Position numbers and translations under genes: made by a program | From: Rhodocollybia butyracea | Lineage: Eukaryota > Basidiomycota > Agaricomycetes > Agaricales > Omphalotaceae | Direction of reading: 5' to 3' | Assembly: GCA_015501585.1 (NCBI GenBank) | Contig: JADNRY010000092.1 | Location: 151,825 to 215,824, forward strand | DNA length: 64,000 nt | Shown: piece after piece, positions 13,101 through 25,591 of the stretch | Layout: every line of letters starts with the position of its first letter | Position numbering within the stretch: position 1 is the stretch's first letter | Notes under the pieces: generated by a model | Seen by the model: the letters and a program-made list of their open reading frames with translations, nothing else | Told to the model about the DNA's origin: nothing | Databases searched by the model: none

Positions 13101-14006
13101 CGGCTCTAGGCTCAACAGAACTAGCGCCAGCTTACCTTGGAACTGCCTTTTTTAGGGTCCAACCTATTCCCCTGGTGATCCCTAACGACCTAATAAATAT
13201 AAATCTCGTAAAAACTACTCCGAAACCTAAACCCGATCGTTTTTGGGCCACTTAAGCCAGTTATAACACCCAAGTTACGCCTCTTGTAACAACCCAGAGT
13301 GCTCCTCTAGGCTCTTTTGCATTTCTGTAACATGCTATCAACGTCACGGATCATGCTAGGCAGCAAAGGATTGCAGCGAATCTCGAGTACAAGCCAAAGC
13401 TGTAGATATCAAATGTGGCAGTGCAATTGTTATTTCGTAAAATTCAGACAAAAGGTGTGCTTTTGTTTAGATGCTGGAGGGACCAAAGATCAACAAATTA
13501 TTGTCTTTTGTGCGGAAAGAACAACCGGTCAGGTCCCATTTATTTAAGGAACAGCCGCTCTTTCATGCAAACCATGGGCCATGGATACTAAGGAATTTTT
13601 CTAAAACTTGGTGAGAGGAACCGGGAGGGGCATGAATGTGGCTAAATGGCTTTTCACCGCCATCTACTTTTCCAAGCCAACAACGTGCTACTCGGTTCCC
13701 CACGATCCATATCTTTTTTTAACCCCCTAGCTACACGTAACCAGATTGTGCTAATCCCCTTCAGAGGTTGATTCAAATTGCCCGTTGCACACCACTCTAG
13801 TCCTTGAGAGTGAATATTAATACATGATACACCACTGATAAAATATAATTGACAAGCAATGGGAAGCATTGTAAACGCAATTACAATTGGAAAGAAAATC
13901 AGTCCGTATCAAAAGGACCTATCTACATGAAAGACTGAAGGAGAGTTAGACCATATCCAAAGGAGCAGAACAAGAAGTACTTACATCCACACCCACATCC
14001 AGTTTT
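13101..14006. other. Intergenic, no gene recognised
   Basis: Only short ORFs without family motifs on either strand. It lies between the MBL region and the 3' end of the Ser-rich membrane protein, and no clear mobile element is seen. Confidence 0.4.
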
Positions 14007-15152
14007 TTACCGAGAGTAGCCCATGGCGGCCCCTTGCTCTGCAAGTTTTCTCTGTCTGAAGGCCTTTCTGTACTTGACTCGTTCGTAGGTAACCAGACCC
14101 ACGACGATCAATGAGAGTGCCGTAATACCGACGAATACACCTAAACCAATGGGAAACACTGACAGGTGTTTTCCGGGGACGACATATGGTGTTTCTATAA
14201 GTGACTGAGCGGTCAAACTCGTGGAGGGGCCGGAATTGTCTGCTGCTGCCGTGGCAGAACCGGCAGATGAAGTACCAGATGGTGAAGTATCGCTAGTACC
14301 ACTAGATGCAGCAGCAGAGGAGGTTGAATTACCAGTACCACTAGATGCAGCAGCAGAAGAGGATGAAGCTCCGGCACTGCTGGAAGGTGTAGGCGATGCT
14401 GTCGTTAAAACTGAAATCTGCAAAACGAGTAAGCACAGCTTTTGAGCACAAATTAGGAAGACTTACTGCTGGCGTGGTTGTAACTGGAGAAGCAGCATCT
14501 GAAGCTGGGGCGGAGGAAACCGCCGCTGCAGCCGTTTGCGCGTTAGCCGATAAGGAACTCTCAGTGGTAAGTCCCTAGAAGATAATAAGCCTCGAGTTAA
14601 GACTACAGATCCTATGACTCACGATAACCGAGATAGCAGCATTAGTCACTACAGAAGTACCTGCTGCAGCTGCCGATGTAGTAGCAGAAGACACAGAAGT
14701 ATCCACTGATGTCGCCGATGAGGAACCAGAGTCACCCGACGACGCAGAAGTTGTACTGTTAGACGAGGAACCTGATATCGACCCACTACTAGAAGTTGTG
14801 TTCGTGTTCCCATCATCACTGCTACTGCTACTGACGAAGATCGACACAGTACAACTTTTGACTTCCTCGACCTCAGGTAGACCGTTAACTGTAATCGGAT
14901 TCAGGACGATTACACAAGTCTGAGTTAGAGGACCAGTTGGGCTAAGCAAAAAAAAGATCAGTAAAAGCAATCAAAGCAAAAACACAAGACGCACGTCATG
15001 GCATTGTGGACCGTCTTCAGAGTAGTCGGCGCAGAGAGCTGTGCAGTGGCAGCTTGCGATGCGGCCTGCCGTTTCGCTACAGGGTACGCATTGCAGAGAT
15101 TCAACAGCAAAAGGGCAAGCAAGCAACGAGCGAAGAATGCGGGTGAAATCAT
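14007..15152 (-). CDS. Ser/Thr/Ala-rich cell-surface protein with one transmembrane segment
   Basis: Begins at 15152 with a signal peptide (MISPAFFARCLLALLLLNLC, cleaved near NAYPVA). A KRQ dibasic site and a short Cys-containing segment follow (VIVLNPITVNGLPEVEEVKS, then CTVSIFV). Two long Ser/Thr/Ala-rich stretches with repeated SSAAASSGT-type blocks are separated by introns. These stretches are probably heavily O-mannosylated. A single membrane segment (VFPIGLGVFVGITALSLIVV) and a short basic cytoplasmic tail (ERVKYRKAFRQRKLAEQ) end at 14007. The layout resembles fungal stress-sensor or Mid2-like surface proteins, but no WSC domain is visible, so the function stays open. Four or so exons are joined in frame. 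Confidence 0.75.
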
Positions 15153-15447
15153 GGTCGTAGTTAATTTGACTTTGAAAGGGCCTGAAGATGAACGTGGAGC
15201 CCGTTTCCTGCGGTTTCTCGACGTTGAAGATAACGACGTGTGTGTCGAAATGAAAGAAAAAAAGATTGGAAGGGGCCTTCTAGGCAAGCGCGAAGTGGAA
15301 GAGAAAAGAAATTCGTTTTAAATATCACGGTTGCCAGGCGAAAGGAAGAGAGGCGTTGCCGTTTCCTTTTTATAAGAGGCCGGTCCAGACAAAACTGATC
15401 CAATCATTGATCCGTTATCTATGTATAGCTTTATGGAGAATCGAGAT

Positions 15448-18400
15448 TCATCTCATTCCTACTTCGACTGCCTTGTACACTTTACCATCAGTTTCACGTA
15501 TCTTCCGGCTCTCTTTTCTCCATTCGATCACTTTCCCAACAGCCCCAGCGACTACTAAAGCCCCAAACTCCTCGTAAAGTATGCAGACCACTATATTTAT
15601 GGCTACGGCCATCAATAGTTTCAGCCGGCCGTCTTGTGGTATAAGCATGAGGGTGAGTAGATCAGCGATGGATTGAGGCGGTAAAAGTAGCACCAGCAAG
15701 TTGAATGCTGTGAGCACTGTCAGAGAAAGCACGAGCAAAACTATATGAAATTTTGTATTTAGCGACCCAGAATAGACCTCGTACAATCGAGGCTCTTACC
15801 ATTCGTCCACATTGGCTTACGATATGGCGGCCCTATACTGAAAACCCCCGCAACCAGAATATACTGGAAACAGGAGATCAGGAACAATACTGAATTCTCA
15901 AAATTTGTCGATTCAAGTTGGTTGCTTCCCTCCTTGGTATCTGGTGATGGCGGCGGGGTGTACCTAGCGGGACCTCAGCGTCAAACCTCAACGCAAACGG
16001 ACTAACATACCAATCTTGCTTTCGCACCCATGAGTAAGCCCATAGTTGGACAGCACTTGTTAAGATTATCTGTCCAATTATACTTGACAAGACCTTTTTT
16101 GAAACCAAGCTTGCCGTAGGTCTCTTCGGATAGATACGAGGATATGGCAACGTTCGACCCACTATAGTTCATCAGAGAAACGTCACTGCATGTAATGAAG
16201 GTTGGCACTTACTGGTGACGGCGATGGGTATGATAATAAACAGATCAATGTACAGAAACTGAACAAATTCAGCGCGGGAAACTGTAGATCATTCCACTGC
16301 ACTCACCTGGAAATCACCTAACGACGACGCAAAAGAGTACAGTAATGTTACGGTCGTAAACTGAATAAGTGAATAGAGAGCCCTAGATAAATCGTAAGGA
16401 AACACAATATCTTGAAAAGTCACAAACGTACATATACTTGAAGCAACTGAAGCTGGTCACCAAAGCCGCGCGACCTTCTTTGATCAGCTCAAGAACGCAC
16501 CCAATGTCCGGGGTACTGGTGGTGAACGGCGCTGCTACGCTGGCTTCCGCTTCAGAGAGCGAAATACCGACATCAGCAGCCTTCAGAGCAGCACAGTCAT
16601 TTGCCCCATCGCCGCACATGAGTACCGTGTATCCCAATCCCTGTAGACGCTCGACAACTTCATTTTTTTCATCAGGAGACATCCGCGCAAATACTTGTGC
16701 TTTTACAAGCATCTAGGACTCTCATCAAGATGAATAAGAAAAACAAACAGCACTATCAACGTACCCGCTGTAATGTCTCAAGGGGTGCATAGGTAATCAT
16801 CCACCTGAAGACATCTCCAGAAACGACCAGGGAATAGTCATGAGACCCAATCTCGTCTTCCTCAACAGTATAGTGTGGAGGCGGCGCAAGAGGTTTCAGA
16901 CTGTAGGTATCGAGCTTCCACGAAGGCTCGTCCGTGCTCGTCCATTCTATTCTGGCATTAGGAGTATTGGCATCACCTACGTAGGGTTCGGATAAGTGTC
17001 GTAAATGTGTAGTCCTTAAACATACCTCGCACAAAAGATGGCGAAAAAACATATGCCGCTGGATTGACTAGACCACATTCTCGTGCTACACTAACAGCAG
17101 TCAGTGGATTATCACCGGTAATCATACGGCAAGCCAAATGTGCGTTGCGGAGCGCATGGATAGCTGGCGCTGTTCCGGCCTTGATTTTGTTTTCGAAAAT
17201 AATTAGACCAAGAAATCGAAGTTTGCTTTCGCTTGTTCGCTGTTTGTGATATCAGTAAATGAACCACTGACCAGCAAATATACTCAACCGTTTCATTCGC
17301 TGTGCTTTCAGCCATGACAATCCTTCTATACTTTTACCAGCCATGGCTATGACTCGATATCCACGCTTCGTGTAGTAGGAAAGGAGGTCATCGTAATCGT
17401 CAGGGACTGGAAAAGACAGATAAGTAGTCGACAAGAGCACAGTTGTATCTCTTACATGAATCTTGCTCGCAAATGTCTGCCATAACCTCTGGTGCGCCCT
17501 TAACATAGATTTCCATACTACTGCTCTTGAGTCGCTTGACCACAACACTCATCCGTCGGAGAGAGGATACAAATTCATACATTCGTATCACACCGAGTTC
17601 CAGGAAATGGGCTCGCTAATCTCCATAGTCAATCTTTGGACGATACCTCGATACGGTCGAGCTCACCTTGGCATTGCCTTTCAAAGCATCCTCCAATTTG
17701 AACTGGGCACTCCCTGGAGGACGAACAACCGTCTGTACCAAGGCCGTCTGCTCGACAGTGGCTCCGGATTTCGCTTTGATCACACCCGTACGGCCAACTG
17801 TCCCTTCTTCCAAAGTCCACTTGGTAAACTCGAACATCTTGACATCCAAAGGGTCGCCAACAACATCACCATCAACCATTTTGAGAGAGTGGCACGTTGC
17901 CAGAGCTTGCAAAAAGGATGCCTTGTCCTTGCCCAATGGTAGATCGTGGATATCATCGAGTAGTTCACCAAAGCGGTTGACGTTACGGTCTAACGGACGA
18001 ACACCAAGAATGTCGAGTCCATCTTCCGTCAGAGTTCCAGTTTTGTCGAAGCAACATACGTTGATCTTCCCGGCGATGTTGATTCGACTCGGGGAGATGC
18101 AATATATTCCGGATTTCTTCAATCGAGAGATGGCAAAGCTGGTTCCGATAGAAAGCGTCGCGGGAAGGGCAGGGGGAACAACAACGGTGATTAGATCCAA
18201 GGCGCGAATGAGGATAGTTTGCCATTTCAGCTGAATATTATCATGAGAACGAAGAAGTCAAAGCGAATACTAAGTAAATGGCTGACCCCCATCCGTACAA
18301 ACTGCACAGCACTGATGCTGAAGCCAAGCATAGCGATACCAGCAAGCACTCCGATAAAACGTACTGAATCGCGATAAAATTTGAATCCGATAGGCTTTGG

Positions 18401-20641
18401 GAACAGCATCGAGCGGACCAGAGCACCTTTGGTGGTGTCGAATCCTATGGAGCGGTCGGTCAAAATCCGTGACAGATGAACAAACTACTTGCCTGTCCTG
18501 GCAATGACCGCGAGAGCAGGACGACCTTGGCTACCGTCACTAGTCACAGACGCTCGAATCCGGACAACTTTAGTGCCGCTGTATATAAAGGATTTGGGAT
18601 TCTCTACTTTTCCATCTTTCCACTTGATCAGGTCCTCGTCAGTTACCGGGATTTTGCTGACAGGTATGCTTTCTCCAGTTAGCATGCTTTCGTTGAGAAT
18701 GGCATCGCCAGCCAGAAGAAACATATCAGCAGGAATGATGGACAACTGAGAGCTTGATAGGTTGATTATGTCTCCTGGGACTAATTCCGTGGAATCAATT
18801 TCTATCCCTAGAAAACAGTAAGATACGACAGGATCCGTCTTAACAGAAAAACGCACAAGCTCCGTCGACTATTACGCTAACCTTGCAGCTGAATTTGGAC
18901 ATTTCGCGCATTCTGGTGATAGTCTGGAGATATGTCAGTCAACTACGTTGATGCACCTAAGAAAAAACATGCTTTTTTGGTCTCGATCAACGTTGTCGTT
19001 ATACTCCCAACCGAGATGGCGAATATACAGAATGCATAGTAATAATAGTCATCAAGAGACCATAAAATGATACTGGCTACTTGGAAGACGTAGAAAGGAT
19101 GTATCACCTAGTCTGGGTTTAGCAAATTGAACAGTGGATCAGTCTGGTACTCACCTCGTCTATCAATAGTGCAATGGTAGACTTGGCCTCTATGTTGATT
19201 TCATTTCTATCAAACAGTACTGCTCGCTGGTGTCTAGCATCTGCCAGCAGACCAGGCTGTAAAGCAGATGATGATACCCAGGAGGAGTCACGCCAATTTC
19301 TAAGGAATATAAGATTGGTTACTCGATGCTGGATAAAAACGCCAAACCTTAGAGTGTAGAACAAGCCGTTTCGGGGATCCAACGCAAATCGGGAGTGGCG
19401 ATAATTTACGACGACGAGGGAGTGCAGCATTTTGGTCTCCGCATTATAGGTCTCGTTTGATTCGTTGAAGAATGTTGGCGTTGACTGGTCCAGAGATAGA
19501 GTGGAAGGAAATACTGTGGTAATAGGGAATGGGTAGTCAAGCTTTTGTAAAGAAACCAGGATGATATCTTTATTGGAAGACTACAGAAGCTAAAATGTCA
19601 GAGAGTCAAAGATTATCTCGAATAAGGAACGCACCTCTACTACCACAAACCCAGCTTGATGTCCTTGAAAGCCTTTTCATGGGCAACAAAGCGAAGCCAT
19701 AGCCGTGGAAACCAATGACCCAACAGACCAAGTATGCCAAAAGTCAACACGCAACATATCCGCCAAACCCGTTGCCTCCATAGTAGTATCTCGTAGCCCA
19801 CCAGCCGAATAGTACTATCGTCATCTTCAATATAGATCTGCTGCCGCGAAGGAGGCCCAGGAGGAGGAGGATCCATCTCCTCGAATGAAAATTCCATATC
19901 TATCCGAGATTCTCCTCCGAATACTGGGTCTGATGTTAAGAGAGGCAAGCTCTGTGCCATAGTTGGCGAAGGAGGCTCAGAGTCATATTCCATCATGCTG
20001 CCAGTTACCGATGCATTGTCGGCTCCCAATAACTCATCGTCAGAGCCTTCCTCGCCTGAAGAATAGCCCCAGCGTTCCTCGTCGCTTTCCACAGCGTAGT
20101 CGGACCCACGAGAGCTTCGTCTAGAAAAAGAACCTGAAGATCTACGTGAAGAGGTGGAAAGCCTTCGATGATGTGTATCATTTTGAGCCTTTCCGCTGAA
20201 AAGATTAGCCAAATTTCCAAGAACGGAAGTTCGGACAGGTGGAGACGGGGATCGTCGTCGTCGCCCTCGAAGTGTATTCCTTGCACTTTCTGCGTCCAAA
20301 TCCTCTCCTTCAATACTCTGCCGAGAGACCTGGCTTTGTATGCTGTCGTGACTAGGTCTGCGCTGCAGACTGGGCCGTCCAGATACACCCGAATCATGAC
20401 TTTTTCTCCGACTACGAGACCAGCTTCTCCTTGCAGGATCCAAATTTGACATTCGTGTCACACTGGATGGATTTACAGTATGACCAGGTCCATCGAACAT
20501 GGTTCCTTCATCGTCATTGTAAACACTGAACTCGGATGTCGAGCGTCTCGAGGCCAAAGCTTTGTTTATGTCGATCGGCGAAGCGCCATCTGTGTAGTCG
20601 TAAGAGACTCGAGGACCTGACGGCCCAGCTACCGGCGTCAT
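15448..20641 (-). CDS. YPK9: P5B-type ATPase, YPK9/ATP13A2 family
   Basis: Very long multi-exon gene. The N-terminus is a long Ser/Arg-rich cytoplasmic region (20641 to about 19860). A conserved [20 protein letters not shown] precedes a hydrophobic hairpin ([20 protein letters not shown]). Then come [10 protein letters not shown], the actuator-domain MLTGESIP (about 18670) and the M4 signature [17 protein letters not shown] (about 18165). PPALP is typical of P5B rather than P5A. The phosphorylation loop is [14 protein letters not shown] (about 18030). The hinge has [20 protein letters not shown] (about 16600). The C-terminal membrane segments end near 15450. Family members sit in vacuole or lysosome membranes and export polyamines to the cytosol in animals. 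The yeast protein affects heavy-metal tolerance. All catalytic motifs are intact. Confidence 0.93.
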
Positions 20642-20734
20642 TGCATACGCTTCAAATGGTGAAGAACGGGATTCCGAAGAATACGACGTTGTGGTTTAGA
20701 ATTGAAATAATCCGTAATTATTTAATATCAAGCA

Positions 20735-23441
20735 TTACATAGATACCACGGTACTACTGCTAACACTATTCCCAGCGACCTCCTCAGATAAACGCCGAAC
20801 ATTAACATTTTCTTCCAGTTCTACTAATTCACCTGGCACCTCTTCCGCATGCTCCGTCCTCCATTTTTCATCAATCTCACGCAACAGCTTTAAAAACAAT
20901 TTCTGTGGTTTCCTATGTTTTTCCGGTGTAGATTCATCTTCCAGCATGCCTTGCACACGACTGTCCTGCAATCGCGTTCCGTCAGGTCCATATAACGAAA
21001 GGAGGTGCAATGTTTCGAAACAATTATCGCATATTTTCTCAGCATCCGCCAGATCCGAAAATTCATCGTCTTCGTCTAGAACTCTCAGAGCTTTCAGGAT
21101 GTGAATCTATGACTCGAATAAGATAAAATCCATCTTCGGAAAAATAAAGTTGGTTACCTTCTTAATCCTGAAATTACGATTCCTCTTGAAAGGAACCCGC
21201 CGCCCTTCGTACTGTTGAAACATGGAATCCAGTATATGGTACAGGTCTACATACGCCCGAACCCTTGGAAGCTGTGTCTTTGTTGGCCATATCCTTTTCC
21301 ATAGTCCTCCACAGGATGCATTTGGAGTGCAGGATCAATCCTCTCAATGATCTTCTTGTCTAAATCTTCATCATCGCTCGAAGTAGGAGTATCATATTGG
21401 AAAGACCACTCTTGACCTTTTCAGAACCGTTAGCTTTGTAGCCAAAGAAAAACGAGAACATGGACCAACCTGTTGAAGACAGGGGAGTGATAAACAGTTC
21501 GGTATCACTATCCTGGACTTCGTCAACAGTTTTTTTCTTCTTATTTGTGTATGACACCGAATCGGGGGGAGAGATATATTGGGGAGAATATGAGCCATGA
21601 TCCACATTGCCAGCATCCGAAAGTGAACGATGGCGTTTACGGTCTCTTGTGTTATATTCTGGTTCGAGAAATTGAGAGTTCGAGGATAGATCATCCGGAT
21701 CGGGGCTCGGTTGGAGATCTCGGGGGATACGAGGTGGCGCAGGGAGTCGACCAGGTGTACTGCTCTGTAGAGGGACCTGGTCAGATGAACTCGAATCAAC
21801 CAAAATTGCAAAAGACGAACCGCTTCTACGACGACTTCAAGAACGCGCTCCGCAGAAACACTAACGTTAGCTGGCGTGGACTCAGATTGGTTATCATCTG
21901 TCACTCGTAGAAAGAACTGTCGATATCGTCCCCTCATCGTATAGACGCGCGCTGGACCTGGTTTACAGTGAGTACATTCGCTGTATTTCACAGCGCAATA
22001 GCTTACCGTCAATCCGAGAAGGGGTTTCTTGAAGTTTATCAACCTAGGCAGGCTATAAACTCAAGTCGACGAAGCAAATCTAATAGTTCCATACGCACAA
22101 TTTCTTGAGCATTCGCCCAAAACCCGTATTCAGGATGCTCGGCATCTGCTTCTTTTAAAGCGACGATGACTTCTGCCAACTGGTGGTCTTCTACACCACT
22201 TCGAATGTCAGTAATCAAGATTGTGATCATCCGTGCGGAAGGTCTTGATGACTTCGGTTGTTTTACTGAAGAATGCTCTGTATATTCTATTATGAGCAAA
22301 GAGGTGTGAAAGATCAATATGAAGTGATCGTACCAGATTTATGTTTTGACACAGTATGTCGGGGTATCTCACTAGAGGAAGATGGACTCGTCGCTTCGGC
22401 GTCGACGTCAACCCGTGCATCGTAGTCCCTGCGATAGTAGCTGGGTTGTTTACGGTCATCAAACGAATCGACAGTGGTGCTTCTGCTCGAGCTACTCATT
22501 TTTTTTGGCTTCTGCTTGGCAGTCTTGGAGGTGGTGCTTTTGGAAGCAGACTTGGTTTTTTCGGGTGCCTTTCCCTTGGAAGGACCCGTAGATGATACAA
22601 CCACTGGGGTAGACTTGGGGGCAGGAGAACTTTGTATCCCTGGCACTGGTCCAGATTGAAGGACGGGAATAGGATTAAATGTAGATGAAGTGTATTGATT
22701 AGAGAAATGTGACAGTGATGATGGGGGAGGAAGAGAGGAATACATATTGGAAAACTGTGGGGGAGGCGTGGGCGTAGCAGATGACATTGAGGGGAACACA
22801 TTCCCGAAGTTATGATTCGACAATGAATGCATGTTAGATCTGGCACCAGTAGGCTGAGCTGCCGCAGGTGGTTCCTCTGATGTAGAGGCGTTTGAGTTCA
22901 GTCGAAATCTGCCTATCTGTTGGGTATAGTCTTCCTTCTTCTTCTTCTTCGGCGGCTTTTGTACTTTGGCTTTTTTCGGCTTTGGAAGAGGTGCCACGGA
23001 TTGGCCAGGGAGAAACTTTCTGGTTGACTTAGTGGTGGGCTTTGCTTGGTATGTGTTGAGACTCGTAGTAAACGTTGAGCTGTCATCGAATGCGGCGAAG
23101 CCTAGAGCTTGGCGAATGACCGGTTTGTCGGGTGGAGGGGGGGTATCGTCGTTCTCGATTGTTGGTATTTCCAAGTCATCATCGTCTGACGTGGGCGTAA
23201 ATGATCGTTTGGCCACCTGGATGATGAAGAAAGTTAATAAAACAATATCAACAATGCACCCACAAGACATAGACTCACATCGCTTTCCGGCGAAGATTCC
23301 CTGCTACTCCTGGGGTAACAGATGTTAGTTCAAGTGCATCCTATGTCTCTTAGAGGATCACACAGACGAGGAATCATCGTTGTTGGGCTTGGGAAGTCGC
23401 TGTATACGCGAATTCTGAGCGAGGATAAGTTCATTCTGCAT
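20735..23441 (-). CDS. Low-complexity, probably nuclear protein of unknown function
   Basis: Starts at 23441 (MQNELILAQNSRIQRLPKPN). Short exons encode SSRESSPESD and then VAKRSFTPTSDDDD. A long exon, about 23220-22314, is basic and Pro/Ser-rich (PKPKKAKVQKPPKKKKKEDY) with Ser/Lys-rich stretches. Further exons include LHIDLSHLFAHNRIYRAFF and a helical block WANAQEIVRMELLDLLRRLE (about 22100). Next is a Ser/Pro-rich exon with KRHRSLSDAGN and NKKKKTVDEV (about 21600). The C-terminal part contains LPRVRAYVDLYHILDSMFQQ, ILKALRVLDEDDEFSDLADA and KLFLKLLREIDEKW, ending at 20735. The short DSRVQGMLED recalls a motif in cohesin-loader HEAT repeats, but that is too weak to name. Only 93 bp separate this stop from the next start. 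Several inner introns were not resolved. Confidence 0.55.
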
Positions 23442-23854
23442 TGTGGCGAATTGAAGACTAAGGAAGCGTGACCAAAGAAAAGAGGTGTTAGTTTTGTGCT
23501 ATGCCCATTACTAGACGTCCAATGGAGAGAAGTTCAGCGAATGAAGGAGAGAGAGAGAGTTTGGCCTCTTGACGCCGGCAGACGGCCGTGACTTTCACGT
23601 GACTGGATATCGATCGTCCTACTTTAGAACAAGTGTAGTACTTGTGGGGAATGGGTTTCTGCGTATTCAAACGGCTACAGTAGCCCAGCTATTCATGCTC
23701 TACTGGGTGCTCGCTGATAGCCGCAAGAGTGTCGAACAAATCTCCGAGTCTTTCGAGTAGCCATGGATACCATACAGCCCGAACAATAGATCAACAATAG
23801 ACAGCAGCCAAGTACATTCACAAGATACACCGTCTAGTATCTACATAATAGCCT

Positions 23855-25056
23855 CTATGCGTAGACTTTCTTTGCCGTATTGCCAAACACATCGTCTACT
23901 GCTTCCTGCTCAACTGCAAGTTCAGTGAATGATTCTCTGGCAATTTCATACCAATCGCCAGGAGTGGATGGTACTTTGCAAGATGCTGAAGGCGAAGAGC
24001 CAAATATAATACGCTGGTAGCCGAATGCTTCCATAACTGGGCCCACTGTGATAGATGAATGTGAGTAGCTATTGCGAAAGTATTGATGAGCACGACTTAC
24101 AGTACATCTAGAAATAGAAATGAACGTGAGCAGATTCATCTACAGAAAACAGTAACGAGCTCTTACCTTGATCCTTCTCTTCCACTCCTTTGTTTGTTTC
24201 TTGTCATCAAGAGGGCTAGCAATCAGAATCGACGGTGTAGGAGGAGTTGCGACATCCCACGATGGAGGAAGGTACTTGATTAAGACTTGTGGGTAGAAAG
24301 AAAGGGCAGCGATATGCGACTGGAATTTTCGATAAACCGGGTGGCTCATCAACTTGACGATGGGAAGTTCCAGGTCATTTGGGGGAGGCAAGAGATTAGC
24401 TGCAGAAATTCGATTAGCTATGGTAGGATAAATGAAAGCAGATGCATACAAAGGATAATCGGAGGGACCGGAGAGACATCAGCAGTTGCTTTCGTCAACA
24501 AATCCTCAAAACTTTCAAACATATCATCCGTGAGATCAGCATGTATATCGATGTCTACTGGCCGGCCTTGCTGAAGAGCCCATTTGAGATTTTCAACCGA
24601 ATTCGGGCCAGTTCGGGTAAAGACAGTCGTGAACGAGAATGGATACTTTGTTGGTAACGAGGAAGGCCGATCTGGGCTGTCCAAACTAAATGGTACCATT
24701 ACAGAGACGATGGGGATATTTGTTCTGATTTACCTGGATTAGTGACTAAATCTAAACACTCGGAAAAAGCATGCGTACGCAGCCAAAGATTGTTCATCGG
24801 TATTGGACAAGGAGACGATAATTCCACCAAGGCGGCTGCCTAGAATTGGCCCAGCCTGTTTTTGCCAAAGAGAAAGAGAAGCGTCGCCGTTGGAAGCTAC
24901 GACGCTGGCATCGATTACAGTCGCTGGATGGATTGTTGATGGCGAGACTGGAAGTGGGAACAAGTCTGAGGCGGACGAAGCTGGCGGTGTAAACGCTTCC
25001 AGGGGCAAGGTAGGAATTTTCTTGCGTTTACCTCCTGGAGATTGCTGAGAATGCAT
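23855..25056 (-). CDS. Amidohydrolase-like TIM-barrel protein
   Basis: Start at 25056, MHSQQSPGGKRKKIPTLPLE. Exons carry LGSRLGGIIVSLSNTDEQSL, PVDIDIHADLTDDMFESFED and LLTKATADVSPVPPIILS. Then come LLPPPNDLELPIVKLMSHPV, IAALSFYPQVLIKYLPPSWD, KEWKRRIKVYLD, and the C-terminal AFGYQRIIFGSSPS with GDWYEIARESFTEL and NTAKKVYA. The RIIFGSSPS...GDWYEIARES...AKKVYA ending matches fungal proteins of the amidohydrolase-2 group. The classical metal-binding HxH pair near the N-terminus is not obvious, so catalytic activity is uncertain. Introns lie near 24775-24682, 24450-24400 and 24170-24090. It is convergent with nothing close and is followed by about 400 bp of spacer. Confidence 0.7.
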
Positions 25057-25591
25057 GAGGGGAGAAAGAGATGGTGGATAGAAGACAAAGTGGTTGATTT
25101 ATTTAATTTATAGTGCACGCCATCCCGTTTCAATCAAATATCGCTAGTTCTCATTGAACATCAGATCTTGGAAATATACATCATGATATTTATCGTCAGT
25201 TTACGGGGTAACACTAGGACTAATGAACAACACATTGGCTACATATCACGTTTGATCGTCATCAAGGAGTATAAACTGTGGCTACATCTTCTCCTAAGAA
25301 CTTGATCTCGCTCAGATTTACGGTTCGTGTCAGTCAAACCACACGTTGGGCCAAGCAGTGTACACTGCACTATACCATTCGCTCGTATCCAAGATATGAA
25401 TCTTCTCAACGGTGAACAAACTGGACTCCTCAGTTCCACTCCTGAGTACTGAGTTCTCAGTTCAGACGTGCCGAAAGACGCGGTCCAAAAAAGGCAAGTC
25501 CTTCAAGTTTAGAGTCAGACAGACGCCGCCCCGTCATTTTATTGAATAATATTAATTATCACTTCGGGCTTGCTCTTTCTCTTTTACCACC

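Noticed and set aside
14221..14578. Plus-strand Glu/Ala-rich frames
   Set aside because: They are antisense to the Ser/Ala-rich stretches of the surface protein, where low complexity keeps several frames open.
20735..23441. Assignment of the low-complexity gene to the cohesin loader Scc2/Mis4
   Set aside because: Only a ten-residue resemblance (DSRVQGMLED) was seen and the gene is far too short for that family.
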